Part shown: positions 12,548-20,967 of the stretch, piece by piece
Layout of the letters: the number at the start of each line of letters is the position of its first letter
Numbering within the stretch: the stretch's first letter is position 1
Assembly: GCA_012295275.1 (NCBI GenBank)
Contig: CM022670.1
Span: 2,497,835-2,519,334 of the forward strand
Reading direction: 5' to 3'
Origin: Chrysomallon squamiferum
Lineage: Eukaryota > Mollusca > Gastropoda > Neomphalida > Peltospiridae
DNA: 21,500 nucleotides
The notes under the pieces: generated by a model
What the model was told of the DNA's origin: nothing
Database searches by the model: none
The model's input: only the letters and a program-made list of their open reading frames with translations
Made by a program: the position numbers and the translations under genes

Positions 12548-13842
12548 GCATGATGAGAGATGTAAAAACAAAAATTGTATAAACCAGTTTGTCTGGGCTG
12601 CTACATATGACAGCTTTGAGAGCAGAATGATAGTCATCATGTCTTTCACACACATAATCATCCCTAATCAGTCACTCCTACAATGAAACAAGCACCGAGT
12701 TACTGCGCTACACGGGATACAACACAACTAGTTTGATAATTATTCATATTGCAGGCTTACACCATGCAGTGTATTTATAACTGTATATAACTAAAACTGA
12801 ATGTCCTACAATACATTACACAATTCATGTCATACAATATGTGCCTGTCACACTGTCATATATATATGTATGTATATATATAACACCAACACAGAACAAC
12901 ATAATATTCTGAAAGGAACAGCATCATCATCATCTATAATACACAACAACAGCAGCAACAATAATAATTTTCTTAATGATAATCTTCTGGGTTTGGCCAA
13001 TGGGTTTTAAAAAACTAGTCCATAAAACCTCCATGAAGAGTATGGTTTAACAGTTGATTTTACTCATATCTTAACATATACTGCTTTACCAGTGCAACAG
13101 AATATCATGTTATACTTATTTCAAATAACTGTTTTAAATACATGACTGTTATTAAACTTGATTTTACACATAATTTTTTAACAGAAACTAGTTGTATCAT
13201 TATTATTAAACTTATTTCAAATCATACTGGATGGTTTAATTTTCAGCCCTATTTTTGTAACATATAACACCCAATATAATATTGGATAAACTATTTTGCA
13301 ACTGCTGTAATGAACTGTTATTTCACATTTTGTTGGCTGATACACATAATAATATTAGACTACAATATTCTACATGATATTTGGGGTAGTTATTGTTTCA
13401 AAATTGCTTTTAAAATGTTCGATGGTACATTTCAGAAACAGTGTCTGTAAACAAAGAATCATTATCTTCACATAATACTTGGGCAAAACCCACATAAAAT
13501 CATGTTTTTTTTTTTTTTCACATCATAAATTTTGTTGTGTTATTATTATTCACACTGCCCTAAAGGACTCCCACATTCCTGAAAATTCAAATCTTCAAAA
13601 AGTGTTTCCTTCTTCTTTCCTAATCCTCACTGAAGTCACATACACAAAATATAAACATTGTTGTTGTTTTTAGAATCGTTTTGTCAGTGCTAAACCTGTG
13701 TTTGTACATTCACTGAACAGCCAGGCTTGGTTCACTGCAATGTTCACTGTTCACAGCAGCAGTTGATATTATTTTGTTTTTGTTTTATATAAAAGTGAAC
13801 ACTGAGGAAAGCCAGAGAGTCGCTGACGATGTGACAGTGAAT

Positions 13843-13952
13843 TCATTGGACTTCGCCAGGAACTAGAGACAGGTAGGGAAAGCGGGGTTGATTGTTAGCC
13901 TGGTGCACAGAGGTGTAGTTGTCGTAGACGTCGTGCAGGGATCTCTCAGATT
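13843..13952 (-). CDS. dach: Dachshund homolog, terminal coding exon with stop
   Basis: The acceptor is atttttgacag, with AG at 13954-13953 behind a T-rich tract. The reading frame is 36 codons in phase 1, starting (E)SERSLHDVYDNYTSVHQAN, continuing NQPRFPYLSLVPGEVQ, and ending at TGA (13845-13843). The exon is visibly richer in G+C and CpG than the surrounding AT-rich sequence: codons such as cac gac gtc tac gac are typical of constrained coding DNA. The peptide is Tyr/Asn/Pro-rich and does not resemble the C-terminal end of vertebrate DACH1/2 as I know it, so the tail may be lineage-specific or isoform-specific. The exon continues into a 3' UTR at lower coordinates. Phase continuity with three upstream exons is the main support for placing it in this gene. 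Confidence 0.82.
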
Positions 13953-14019
13953 CTGTCAAAAATAAACAAATAAAATTAATTAAAAAGTAGTTATTAACAA
14001 AATTGTACATTAGCACACG

Positions 14020-14076
14020 TGTGTTTTGTGTGTTGTGTGTGTGTCTGTATATATATATATATCTATATATATATAA
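14020..14076. repeat. GT-rich and (TA)n microsatellite
   Basis: A gtgtgttttgtgtgttgtgt type tract is followed by (TA)n interrupted by a single C. It lies in the last dachshund intron, 70-120 bp downstream of the final acceptor when read on the plus strand. Confidence 0.85.
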
Positions 14077-14224
14077 TGTAGATACAGATATCCTCCATTT
14101 AATAAAGGATTTTTCGAAATAGTAATAGATGTTGATATTTCCAACTGGTTTAACAATTCAAACACTGATATGTGTTGTATCCATTTCTTTTAGTATCAAC
14201 AGATTATAAAAACTTATTCCTTTT

Positions 14225-14500
14225 TCTCAGCTCTGCAATTAAAAACATTTACTTTATCAGTTGGTAGCATGGAGACATGTAATAAGAAAATCTGCAAAAA
14301 GATGATGATGTAAATCATCAGCAGAAAGTTACTGTTTGTATGCACCTTCCAAGAGATGGGAAAATACATATCACAATCTCTGATAAAACCGCCATGGAAC
14401 ACTGGTTGGAATGAGAAACAACCCATAAAGCAACATCAAAGAGAAATGATCCTGTGATCTATGAAACCCTGAGAGAGTGCTCTACCCACTGAGCCACATG
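14225..14500 (-). mobile_element. tRNA-derived SINE with recognisable head and body
   Basis: On the minus strand the element begins with an A-box-like GTGGCTCAGTGGGTAGAGCA (14497-14478) and has a weak B-box-like ggatcattt near 14452-14444. It then has the body words tttctcattccaaccagtgttcca (14421-14398) and ttcccatctcttggaaggtgcata, followed by a decayed 3' part. This head-plus-body order matches a tRNA-derived SINE body that I know to be common in bivalve and gastropod genomes. The internal promoter is degraded, so it is an old copy. It lies in the last dachshund intron in the same orientation as the gene. A 70-codon open frame on the minus strand here is a by-product of the SINE. Confidence 0.75.
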
Positions 14501-15032
14501 CCACTCCTCTGTGTGAGAATTCAATACAGGAAGTTTAACTTGCCAAGCAAATATTTGTTTATTTATCTGTTCAATAACACCCCAGCACAAACTAAAACTG
14601 GCTTCTGGGTGTAACAAACCTGTTACTCTAACCTCAAAGTGTTACTTTAAAATACCAAAATATTTTAAAAACAGCAAAAAAAGATAAGGATATGATCTAA
14701 ATTTCTCAATTTCTTGTCATAAAAGAGGTTTATTTTGGTGATTTATCAAACTGAACTAACTTTACATCAATAATCCAGTTTGTTAAACAGCTCTGTTCTT
14801 AGGAACTCTTGAGAGCTCAATTTAAAAAAAATAAAAATAAAAAAATGTTTTTGATTTTTTAATGACTCTCTTCTGAAATGCAAGCCTTGGCAATCAATCC
14901 CCAAGTTCTGTGTGCTACAGGATCATGAATGGAAAACTAATTGACAATTTTATTTTCTATTTATCTGCCTTGTGAAGTTTACAAAGTGTCTTAGATGCGT
15001 GTAACAGTTGCATGAAATAAAATACCAAATAT

Positions 15033-15121
15033 CTTCTTCTTCTTCTTCTTCTTCTTTTTTTTTTTTTTTTTTTCTAATCTTGCATTTTAAAAAAAAAAAA
15101 TTTTTTTTTTTTTTTTTTTTT
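15033..15121. repeat. (CTT)n, poly(T), and an A12/T23 inverted run
   Basis: Seven or so CTT repeats run into a poly(T) tract, followed after a 14-base spacer by a run of about 12 A and immediately about 23 T. The A/T run is a perfect short inverted repeat able to form a hairpin. It lies in the last dachshund intron. Confidence 0.9.
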
Positions 15122-15339
15122 GATATTTTATTTGTGGAAAGTAAAAAGAGTTCAAGTTGGTATGAAGTAATAAATTAAAACTTTTATGCACTGATTGGTG
15201 ATGTTCAGGTGAAGAGAAACAGAGAGATGTTTATAGCCAGGTGAAGAAAGCCTAAATGAATTAAGCAAACAGACAGATGGACAGGAGTGCTGTGTGATGA
15301 GTATTCTGAGAATGAAGTCAGCCAAGGAATGTTTTCAAT

Positions 15340-15725
15340 CTGGAAACCTGGATCATGTTACACAGCGGTCATTTCACAGTGGATCATGTTACATGAGGTC
15401 ATTTCACAGTGCATCATGTTACAAGAAATCATTTCATAGTAGATCATGTTACATGAAAAAATCATTCATCAGGCTTTCGTGGGTCACTGAGAGTTGATCA
15501 TGTTACACAAGGTCAACACACAGTAGGTTATATCAGGTGACCATGCCACAGTGCATCATCCAAAACTGGAGATATTCTACAGTAGAAAACACAGGACTGG
15601 CCACTGACACATGATAATCCAAAACTGATCACGTTACAATGGATCACTCAGAGTTGATCATCTTTCAGTGGATCACTCAGAGTTGATCATCTTTCAGAGG
15701 ATCACCCAGAGTTAATCATCCAGCT
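15340..15725. repeat. Two-part minisatellite in the last dachshund intron
   Basis: The first array has an exact 30-bp period with units at 15369, 15399 and 15429. Each begins tcatttcacagt, is followed by a gatcatgttac core, and has a diverged partial copy before it. The second array, after a diverged spacer, has a 29-bp period with units at 15641, 15670 and 15699, each beginning ggatcac and containing cagagttgatcat. Both arrays share the GATCA word and probably come from one ancestral unit. Scattered related words (gtcatttcacatgtgg near 15819-15834) extend the pattern towards 15845. Confidence 0.85.
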
Positions 15726-15922
15726 GGTCATTTTATAGCAGAGCGTTTTATCCCATGTTTTAGTAGACAGTGTGGATTTCTGAACTGATGTGGGTTACTT
15801 TGTAATAAATAATGAGGTGTGTCATTTCACATGTGGTCATGTTACCAAAGTAAACTGAACAGTTTCAGGAAATATCTAAATATACTTGTTTCTACAAGAA
15901 GTCCAGTTATTTCTAATTTTAC

Positions 15923-15988
15923 CTGGCATTTTCCTCTCAGTGTCTGACTGGCTTTGTTTATCTTCATCTGAATCTTGCTCAGCAGAAT
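15923..15988 (-). CDS. dach: Dachshund homolog, small acidic exon
   Basis: This 66-nt exon has acceptor aaatttttcag (AG at 15990-15989) and donor CAG|GTAAAA (GT at 15922-15921). In phase 1 it encodes (D)SAEQDSDEDKQSQSDTERK followed by MP. The peptide is acidic and serine-rich with several casein-kinase-2-like S-x-x-[DE] positions, and it has no fold that I recognise. Support comes from good splice signals on both sides, no stop, phase agreement with the exons on both sides, and closeness to the recognised DACH exons. It is an exact multiple of three and could be a cassette exon. The intron before it is 322 nt and mostly occupied by a degraded SINE; the intron after it is 1970 nt. Confidence 0.75.
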
Positions 15989-16310
15989 CTGAAAAATTTA
16001 CAATGAATAAATGTTTAATGATGCCTTAGTACATTTTTCTTTTAATGGTCAGTGGTTTTAAAGATGTTTAATTGCCATGATGATGTGTGATACAGAAAAC
16101 ATGCTGATGTTACATCATAATGTATTATTAGCAAACCATCTGCACCTTCCCATAGACAGGAGAATACATGTTGTGAATAGTTCTGGAACTCGGATAGGAA
16201 TGGACCACAGTATACGCTCCTAATAAACACAACATATTAGAACAAAGTTAGTCAAGTAATGTTTTAGCTAGAACATAGGATTCTGTAAGCAACTTCAGGA
16301 CAGCACTTAC
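15989..16310 (-). other. dach: Short intron containing a SINE remnant
   Basis: This phase 1 intron of 322 nt runs from donor GTAAGT to acceptor tttttcag. A decayed SINE body fragment occupies about 16124-16210; the rest is AT-rich and shows no exon. Confidence 0.75.
16124..16210 (-). mobile_element. Degraded SINE body fragment
   Basis: Read on the minus strand, this stretch contains a diverged tggtccattcctatccgagttcc followed by acatgtattctcctgtctatgggaaggtgca and tttgctaat. The second part is the most conserved segment of the SINE family also seen at 14225-14500 and 19661-19845. The tRNA head is missing or unrecognisable. The fragment takes up much of the 322-nt intron between two dachshund exons. 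Confidence 0.6.
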
Positions 16311-16460
16311 CAGCCAAATTGTGTGTGGACTCTGGGCTGGTGGTAGGTTTGTTGAGTTCCAGGTTTGGCATGGACATGTTTGACTTTGTAACGGAGTCAA
16401 GCTGTTCCTGTATCCTGCGTCTTGCCTTCTTCTCCTTCTTCAGACGTTTTGTCAAAATAA
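16311..16460 (-). CDS. dach: Dachshund homolog, internal exon (basic coiled coil and Ser/Thr/Pro stretch)
   Basis: This 150-nt exon lies between acceptor tgtttgcag (AG at 16462-16461) and donor G|GTAAGTG (GT at 16310-16309). Joined in phase 1 to the previous exon it reads VILTKRLKKEKKARRRIQEQ, then LDSVTKSNMSMPNLELNKPT and TSPESTHNLA. The KRLKKEKKxRRxxQExL core is the hallmark of the DACH C-terminal helix and also looks like a nuclear localisation signal. In vertebrate DACH the helix continues with further charged heptads. Here it breaks into a Ser/Asn/Pro-rich stretch after about 20 residues, which suggests a lineage-specific or alternatively spliced end. The exon is symmetric (phase 1 to 1). 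It lies 367 nt downstream of the previous exon, across an intron holding a (GA)n array. Confidence 0.9.
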
Positions 16461-16662
16461 CTGCAAACACAAACAAATGACAAAAATAGTCATAACAGAA
16501 GATAACATTAAACAGGAATGAATTGATTTTTGTTTTACCACACATCAGTGAATTATCAGTTTTATCAGTTACTGGCAGCTTTGTTTCTTAAATATTAATA
16601 AAAAAAAAAAAAAATATGAACATTTTTCAATGGACATGTCATATGTCTGTGGTTAACATCAA

Positions 16663-16733
<71 letters not shown>

Positions 16734-16827
16734 CACTAAATATACTCATTGCAGACATATTATCAATATGATCATACTAGGTGTTAAAACTAATTAAATC
16801 TATGCTTATTTCAGTACAAAACCCTAC
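16461..16827 (-). other. dach: Intron with a (GA)n array between coiled-coil exons
   Basis: This phase 1 intron of 367 nt runs from donor GTAGGG to acceptor tttgcag. In transcript orientation it contains a pure (GA)n tract of about 64 nt that starts 97 nt after the 5' splice site and ends 206 nt before the 3' splice site. Confidence 0.8.
16667..16730. repeat. (CT)n / (GA)n microsatellite, 64 bp
   Basis: An uninterrupted dinucleotide array. It lies in a dachshund intron and is transcribed as GA repeats. Confidence 0.97.
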
Positions 16828-16911
16828 CTCTGTTTTTCTGTTCATCCAGAAGTTGTTTTTCTAAAGTTTCTCGTAATTCTCTTTCTCTCATCAATTCCAT
16901 CTTCAGTTCAG
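16828..16911 (-). CDS. dach: Dachshund homolog, internal exon (DachBox-C coiled coil, first part)
   Basis: This 84-nt exon has a pyrimidine-rich acceptor (ttttctcag, AG at 16913-16912) and a donor AG|GTAGGG (GT at 16827-16826). With one base carried from the previous exon it reads (A)ELKMELMRERELRETLEK and continues QLLDEQKNR. The spacing and identity of the ELxxEL-xRERExRExLEKQL segment match the C-terminal coiled coil of Dachshund/DACH proteins. These are nuclear transcriptional cofactors of the retinal-determination network, related to Ski/Sno, and this region is the one reported to contact Eya. The exon is phase 1 at both ends, so skipping it would keep the frame. The upstream exon, with the start of the DachBox-C helix, was not found up to base 21500, so the preceding intron is at least 4.6 kb. 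The assignment to Dachshund rather than Ski/Sno rests on this exon together with the next one. Confidence 0.88.
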
Positions 16912-17654
16912 CTGAGAAAATAAAGAAATAAAAAATATAAATAAAAATAAAATTAAACATTATTTTTCTTTCATAAATTACCTGATGTATCAGAATGTTT
17001 TTCTGTCAGTAATTAGGGATATTTTCACATGCATTTCATCAAAGACAACAAAGGAAATGACTGGAACAGGAAATGTGACCCATAATGTATAAGCCCATTA
17101 TTTCATTGCTACATTCATTAGACAGTCTCATTTGTAACATTATATTTATTGTTACAAGTTCAAAGTTTAATAATTTTATCACTTCTAAACCTGTATTCAT
17201 TTATGTTCAGTGAACAACCAGGCTAGATTTCTAAATGATTTTAAAAAAATAAAATAAAAATTTCAAGTCTTCATTTCATTTATATTTCAGGTTGTTGTTT
17301 TTAAAACTGTTTCTTTTCTTCCTTTTTCCATTTATTTATTTATTTATTTATGATTAAATGTTTATAAAAGTATTTCCAGCAATATATCACTGGCTACACT
17401 GTGTAATTTTTGTTTGATTATGGCACAACACATACAACAGGTATAAAATTAATTCATTTATTTTCTTGTCTAATGAAAAATAGATCAGCTTTATATAAAT
17501 TCAGTACTGAACAAACTTATGAATTTGAGGCATATTTTACTCAAAAAATTATATTTAAAAATTAAACAGAATAAAATGGACAATTGAGGTGGATATTCTG
17601 CCAGCAAATGCTGTAGAAAAGATTACAAATAGCAGAAAAATACAGTATTCACCA

Positions 17655-17705
17655 TCTAAAACAGTGGATGGAATGAAAAATAATGAAATGTTGTTCTTTA
17701 AACAG
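17655..17705 (-). mobile_element. Possible very old SINE remnant
   Basis: The plus strand has acagtggatggaatgaaaaa and then taatgaaatg. This resembles the conserved ggaacactggttggaatgagaaa word of the better SINE copies in the same orientation as 14225-14500. The match is short, and no second conserved block is found beside it. Confidence 0.25.
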
Positions 17706-18540
17706 ATGAAATTTTGTGTTGCATTTGAAATAAAATCTGTCCAGTTCAGAAAGAAACAACCCCGTAAAAAATAATGTTGAAAAGAAAACAAAAGAAAACC
17801 AAAAAAAAAAAAAAAAAAAAAAAAGTAAAAACATTCTACCAATTGTTAAAGACTAACAATAAAAATAAAAACCCCTAAAAAAATAACAATTCAAATTAGT
17901 AAAAATCCTAAAAATTAATAATAAAAACTCCATTTATATTTGAAAGAGGATTCTCTAATAAAAAAATCAACAATAAGAATTAATTATTAACACTAACAAA
18001 TGCCACTAACAATATTTCCAACATTTAATAATGATGATAGGTATATGAGATCTCTATGTGTGAATATTATTGATATTGGTAGTTTGATATTTTCTCATAT
18101 TGGATGTCAGGCTGAAACAAGCAGAACAACACGTCCCACTTGTTCATTAACACTTCTTAATAAACCAGTAACTAATTACTGCCAGAAAATAAAGGCTTTA
18201 GGTTTTTTTACATTTTTTTTTTTATTATTATTATCTTTTCATAAAACAAGAAAATAAAAAAAAAAAAAAAAAACAAATCAGAATAAAAAATGAATGAATC
18301 AAGGGTAACAATAAAGGGTGCAATCTGCAATTTTTCCAGTTTAATGTAATTACTGCAAATTGCATCAAGTAATGAAATATTATTCATAGACGGAGATTCT
18401 TTAATGTTGTTTTTTCTTTTAATATTGTATGAGAAATGTACTGGCCGTTAATGAATAAACCTTTTGTAATTTTGTACTGAGGGACTGAAGCACACTTAAT
18501 GAAACATCAGCAGTTTGGCATAATGTTTTTGGAGAAGCTC

Positions 18541-19200
18541 ATAACAGTGATATAAACGAGAGTCCGGTGTTTATTATGAGGTATCAAATCGATGCTAAAC
18601 CCATCCAAAGTGAAATTTATGAACTGGAAGACCCCCCAATTTCACCTTTTTTACAATTGAGCAATTTGTAGCAGATCAATTGATATCGGAATATTGGAAA
18701 TGATGGGCCGGCTCACATAGCTGGAGATCAAAGTTAATTTTACTAAGTGCCAAATTCCTACAGACAATAGTCAATTATGACACTTTTTCAAGCCCATCTG
18801 GAACCTGTAAACAGACAATATTGGGCTGATTTCAATCTCACACTGCCTCACCAGCTCGGTGGTTTCACTTGGATCGTAACCAGAACTGGGTAATTTGATT
18901 GTAGTTATTGTTATTCTCTGGTGTGCTTTGATTTCATGAATTATTATGACACCATTATCACCCAGTCGCAATCAACAACAGCTCAAGTTAAAAAGCTGCC
19001 ACTTTTCTTTCTCTCTCGCTCTCTCTCTCTCTAGCACCAGCGTTGCCAGATGTACATTTATATCTAGCTGATAATTATTTTGTTGGATTTCAAATCATTT
19101 ATTGTCAATTATTAATGCATTCGCAAAGACATGTGATTGATGAAATAGATGAACGCGAAAAAGAAAAAAGAAAAAACACACAGAATAACTCGGAAACAGA
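18541..19200. promoter_or_regulatory. Candidate conserved regulatory block 1 in the dachshund intron
   Basis: This is complex, non-repetitive sequence with about 15 CpG dinucleotides by hand count, set inside an intron that otherwise has very few. It contains homeodomain-type AATTGA/CAATTG words (about 18655-18682) and two TCF/LEF-type words in opposite orientation: AGATCAAAG (18725-18733) and CTTTGAT (18926-18932). No coding or splice structure is seen. Retained CpG and sequence complexity suggest selection or lack of methylation; enhancer function is an inference. Confidence 0.35.
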
Positions 19201-19660
19201 CGAGAAACAGAAATATTTTTATTTAATTTTTTTTTTTTTTTTACCCTAATCTGTTTTTAGTTTTTTTAAAATACTAATGATTTAATAATGAAACCACAGG
19301 AAATGAAAATTTAATAAAAAGAAGATTTTGTGTCTGGATTTCTTAATTATTATAATTAACTTCTTTTTTTTTTTTCATTTATTTTAAATTATCTGCCTGA
19401 ATGCATAGAAAAATGTTTTCTGTTTATTTTCTGATATATGTAAATACTTTCACAAAACTCTTTGACTTTCTACATATTCATGTCATTAGATCTGTTATTA
19501 TTCTTATACACTGACAAATTTCAGGTCCATCCAGATTAAAAAGACTGCCTGGTCAGATATAGAGAGAATACTTTGTGCCCAATAATACAGAAGTATTCAG
19601 TGAAATTGTCAGTAACAGCATTTCACTCTCATATTTATCATTATAAACATTTTTTATTTC

Positions 19661-19845
19661 ACATTCCAGTCTGTGTTCCACTTTTGGTCTACCAAAAACT
19701 GAAGCATGTGCTCTCCTGTCTAAGGGAAGGTGCTTAAAAAAGATTTATTGCTGCTACTTGAAAAAAGGAGCATGCTGTGTTACCAAAACTGGTTTCATCA
19801 GTGATTATTTGTGTTATTTAACCATAGTGTCAATAAATCACTAAT
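19661..19845 (+). mobile_element. SINE body copy
   Basis: The plus strand reads cattccagtctgtgttccac, then a diverged segment, gcatgtgctctcctgtctaa, gggaaggtgc and, after an A-rich stretch, gatttattgctgctacttga. This is the same body order as in the copies at 14225-14500 and 16124-16210 but on the opposite strand. The 3' part fades out around a caataaatcact word. No tRNA-like head is visible upstream, so the copy appears 5'-truncated. It lies in the large intron upstream of the first visible dachshund exon, antisense to the gene. Confidence 0.65.
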
Positions 19846-20138
19846 ATAAAAAATTTTATAAACATTTTTTGTTTATTAAAAAAATAAAAAATAAAAAATA
19901 ATAATAATAATAATTAAAATGCTATAAAATTAAAAACAAGTAAATAAATTAATTAAGATTCAGGAAACAGAAAACAATCAAAACTGAAAAGTTTTCACTT
20001 ACTGGATATAAAAAAGAAAAAACAAAAGAAGCCCAATTTCTTTTAAAACTCTGATCCCTCATTAACATACATTACATTCCAGGATTATTTTCTTTTGTTT
20101 TTTTTCCCTGCTCATTACAATCACAATCCAGCCAAAAA

Positions 20139-20140
20139 AG

Positions 20141-20174
<34 letters not shown>
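20139..20174. repeat. Poly(A) run, about 36 bp
   Basis: A near-pure A tract on the plus strand, longer than most others in the window. No SINE or LINE body was recognised directly upstream. Confidence 0.9.
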
Positions 20175-20178
<4 letters not shown>

Positions 20179-20569
20179 AGTCTGTTTTAGAAGAATCAAG
20201 AAATTTAAAAAAGAATAAAAAAACAAAAAGTGGTAATAAAGAAAAAATAATTTTCGTGAACACTCTATTTCTAATTTAAATTAAAAGTTTCCACCACATG
20301 AAAATAAATTCCTCTCAGTGACACTTCTTTCCTTATCGCCGCAGTTTTATTTAAATTTTATTTTCCCTTTATTGCTGTATCCAGGATTTTGACCTTAAAC
20401 TATTGTGTCTCATTAAAATACTTTTTTCTTTTACTCCAGCCATTTGAAAACCCATCACATATTAAAGACAGGGGCTTAAAAGAAAAAAAGAATTAAAAAA
20501 AAAAAAAGAAGAAAAAAAAAGAAAAGAAATAAAAATGACTTAGTAGATTTATGACCTTATCTGATGTAT

Positions 20570-20930
20570 GTTTTCGTTTTTCACATTGATAATCTCATCG
20601 GCAAACACTTTGATTATTGAGGTTAAAATGAGAAATTACACTTGCAGATAGATAGATTGCATTTAAATTTTCCCCGCATAGTAACTCAGAAAACACAATC
20701 AACGAGTATTTTCAAACGGAATGATCAAAGCTGAGGCTCATGTGGCCTTTATAATGGCTCATTTGACAAATGCTAAAATATTGTTGTTTCCCCATGTCAA
20801 ACAGGGGATACCCAATCGTGATTTACGACAATCGACGTTCCTATCTTCGGTCAAACAACACTGCATTATCTCTCCATTTTCTTATTTATTAGCCTTTAAT
20901 TTATTTTCTAGATGAATCAGAGAGGAGGTC
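20570..20930. promoter_or_regulatory. Candidate conserved regulatory block 2 in the dachshund intron
   Basis: This is non-repetitive sequence with many CpGs after a CpG-poor, A-rich stretch. It holds a CTTTGAT word (20608-20614) and an ATCAAAG word (20724-20730), again an oppositely oriented TCF/LEF-like pair, plus complex sequence such as ggcctttataatggctca. No plausible exon is present in either orientation. It may extend, with the interruption of a poly(A) run at 20949-20965, to about 21420. Confidence 0.33.
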
Positions 20931-20967
20931 TGCTGAAGAAGAAGAAGGAAAAAAAAAAAAAAAAACA

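Larger units (their letters stand above)
12260..13842 (-). other. dach: Probable 3' UTR of the dachshund homolog
   Basis: Directly after the TGA, the minus strand is AT-rich, nearly free of CpG and without convincing splice sites or reading frames. The first canonical AATAAA that I find on the minus strand is at 12287-12282. It is followed, towards lower coordinates, by a G/T-containing stretch (around 12268-12255) that could act as the downstream element, giving a 3' UTR of about 1.6 kb. Further AATAAA candidates lie at 11262-11257, 11010-11005 and 10147-10142. The CpG-poor composition continues to about 10.2-10.7 kb, so a longer UTR of up to about 3.6 kb is possible. The 3' boundary is an inference. 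Confidence 0.4.
13953..15922 (-). other. dach: Intron between the last two dachshund exons
   Basis: This phase 1 intron of 1970 nt runs from donor GTAAAA to acceptor gacag. From the 3' end it contains a GT/AT-rich microsatellite (about 14020-14076), a SINE in the gene's own orientation (14225-14500), a CTT/poly(T)/poly(A)/poly(T) block (15033-15121) and a two-part minisatellite (15340-15725). No additional exon could be supported on the minus strand. Confidence 0.75.

Noticed and set aside
12690-12720. Possible tRNA-like A box on the minus strand (gtagcgcagtaactcggtgc)
   Set aside because: Only a short loose match; no B box at the right distance and no SINE body beside it.
14214-14426. 70-codon minus frame
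   Set aside because: It lies within the SINE copy and reads its body sequence.
15294-15497. 67-codon plus frame with SFHSxSCYxx decapeptide repeats
   Set aside because: A 30-bp minisatellite whose period is a multiple of three will keep one frame open by chance; it is antisense inside a dachshund intron with no splice support.
15340-15725. CRISPR-like array
   Set aside because: Repeats are contiguous and diverged with no unique spacers of constant length; the context is a eukaryotic intron.
13843-16911. Ski/Sno family instead of Dachshund
   Set aside because: The ELxxELxRERExRExLEKQL plus KRLKKEKKxRR order fits the DACH C-terminal coiled coil better than the Ski/SnoN C-terminal region.
18771-18971. 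66-codon minus frame as an upstream dachshund exon
   Set aside because: It shows none of the expected DachBox-C sequence that should precede the 16911-16828 exon and is not bounded by good splice sites in the required phase.
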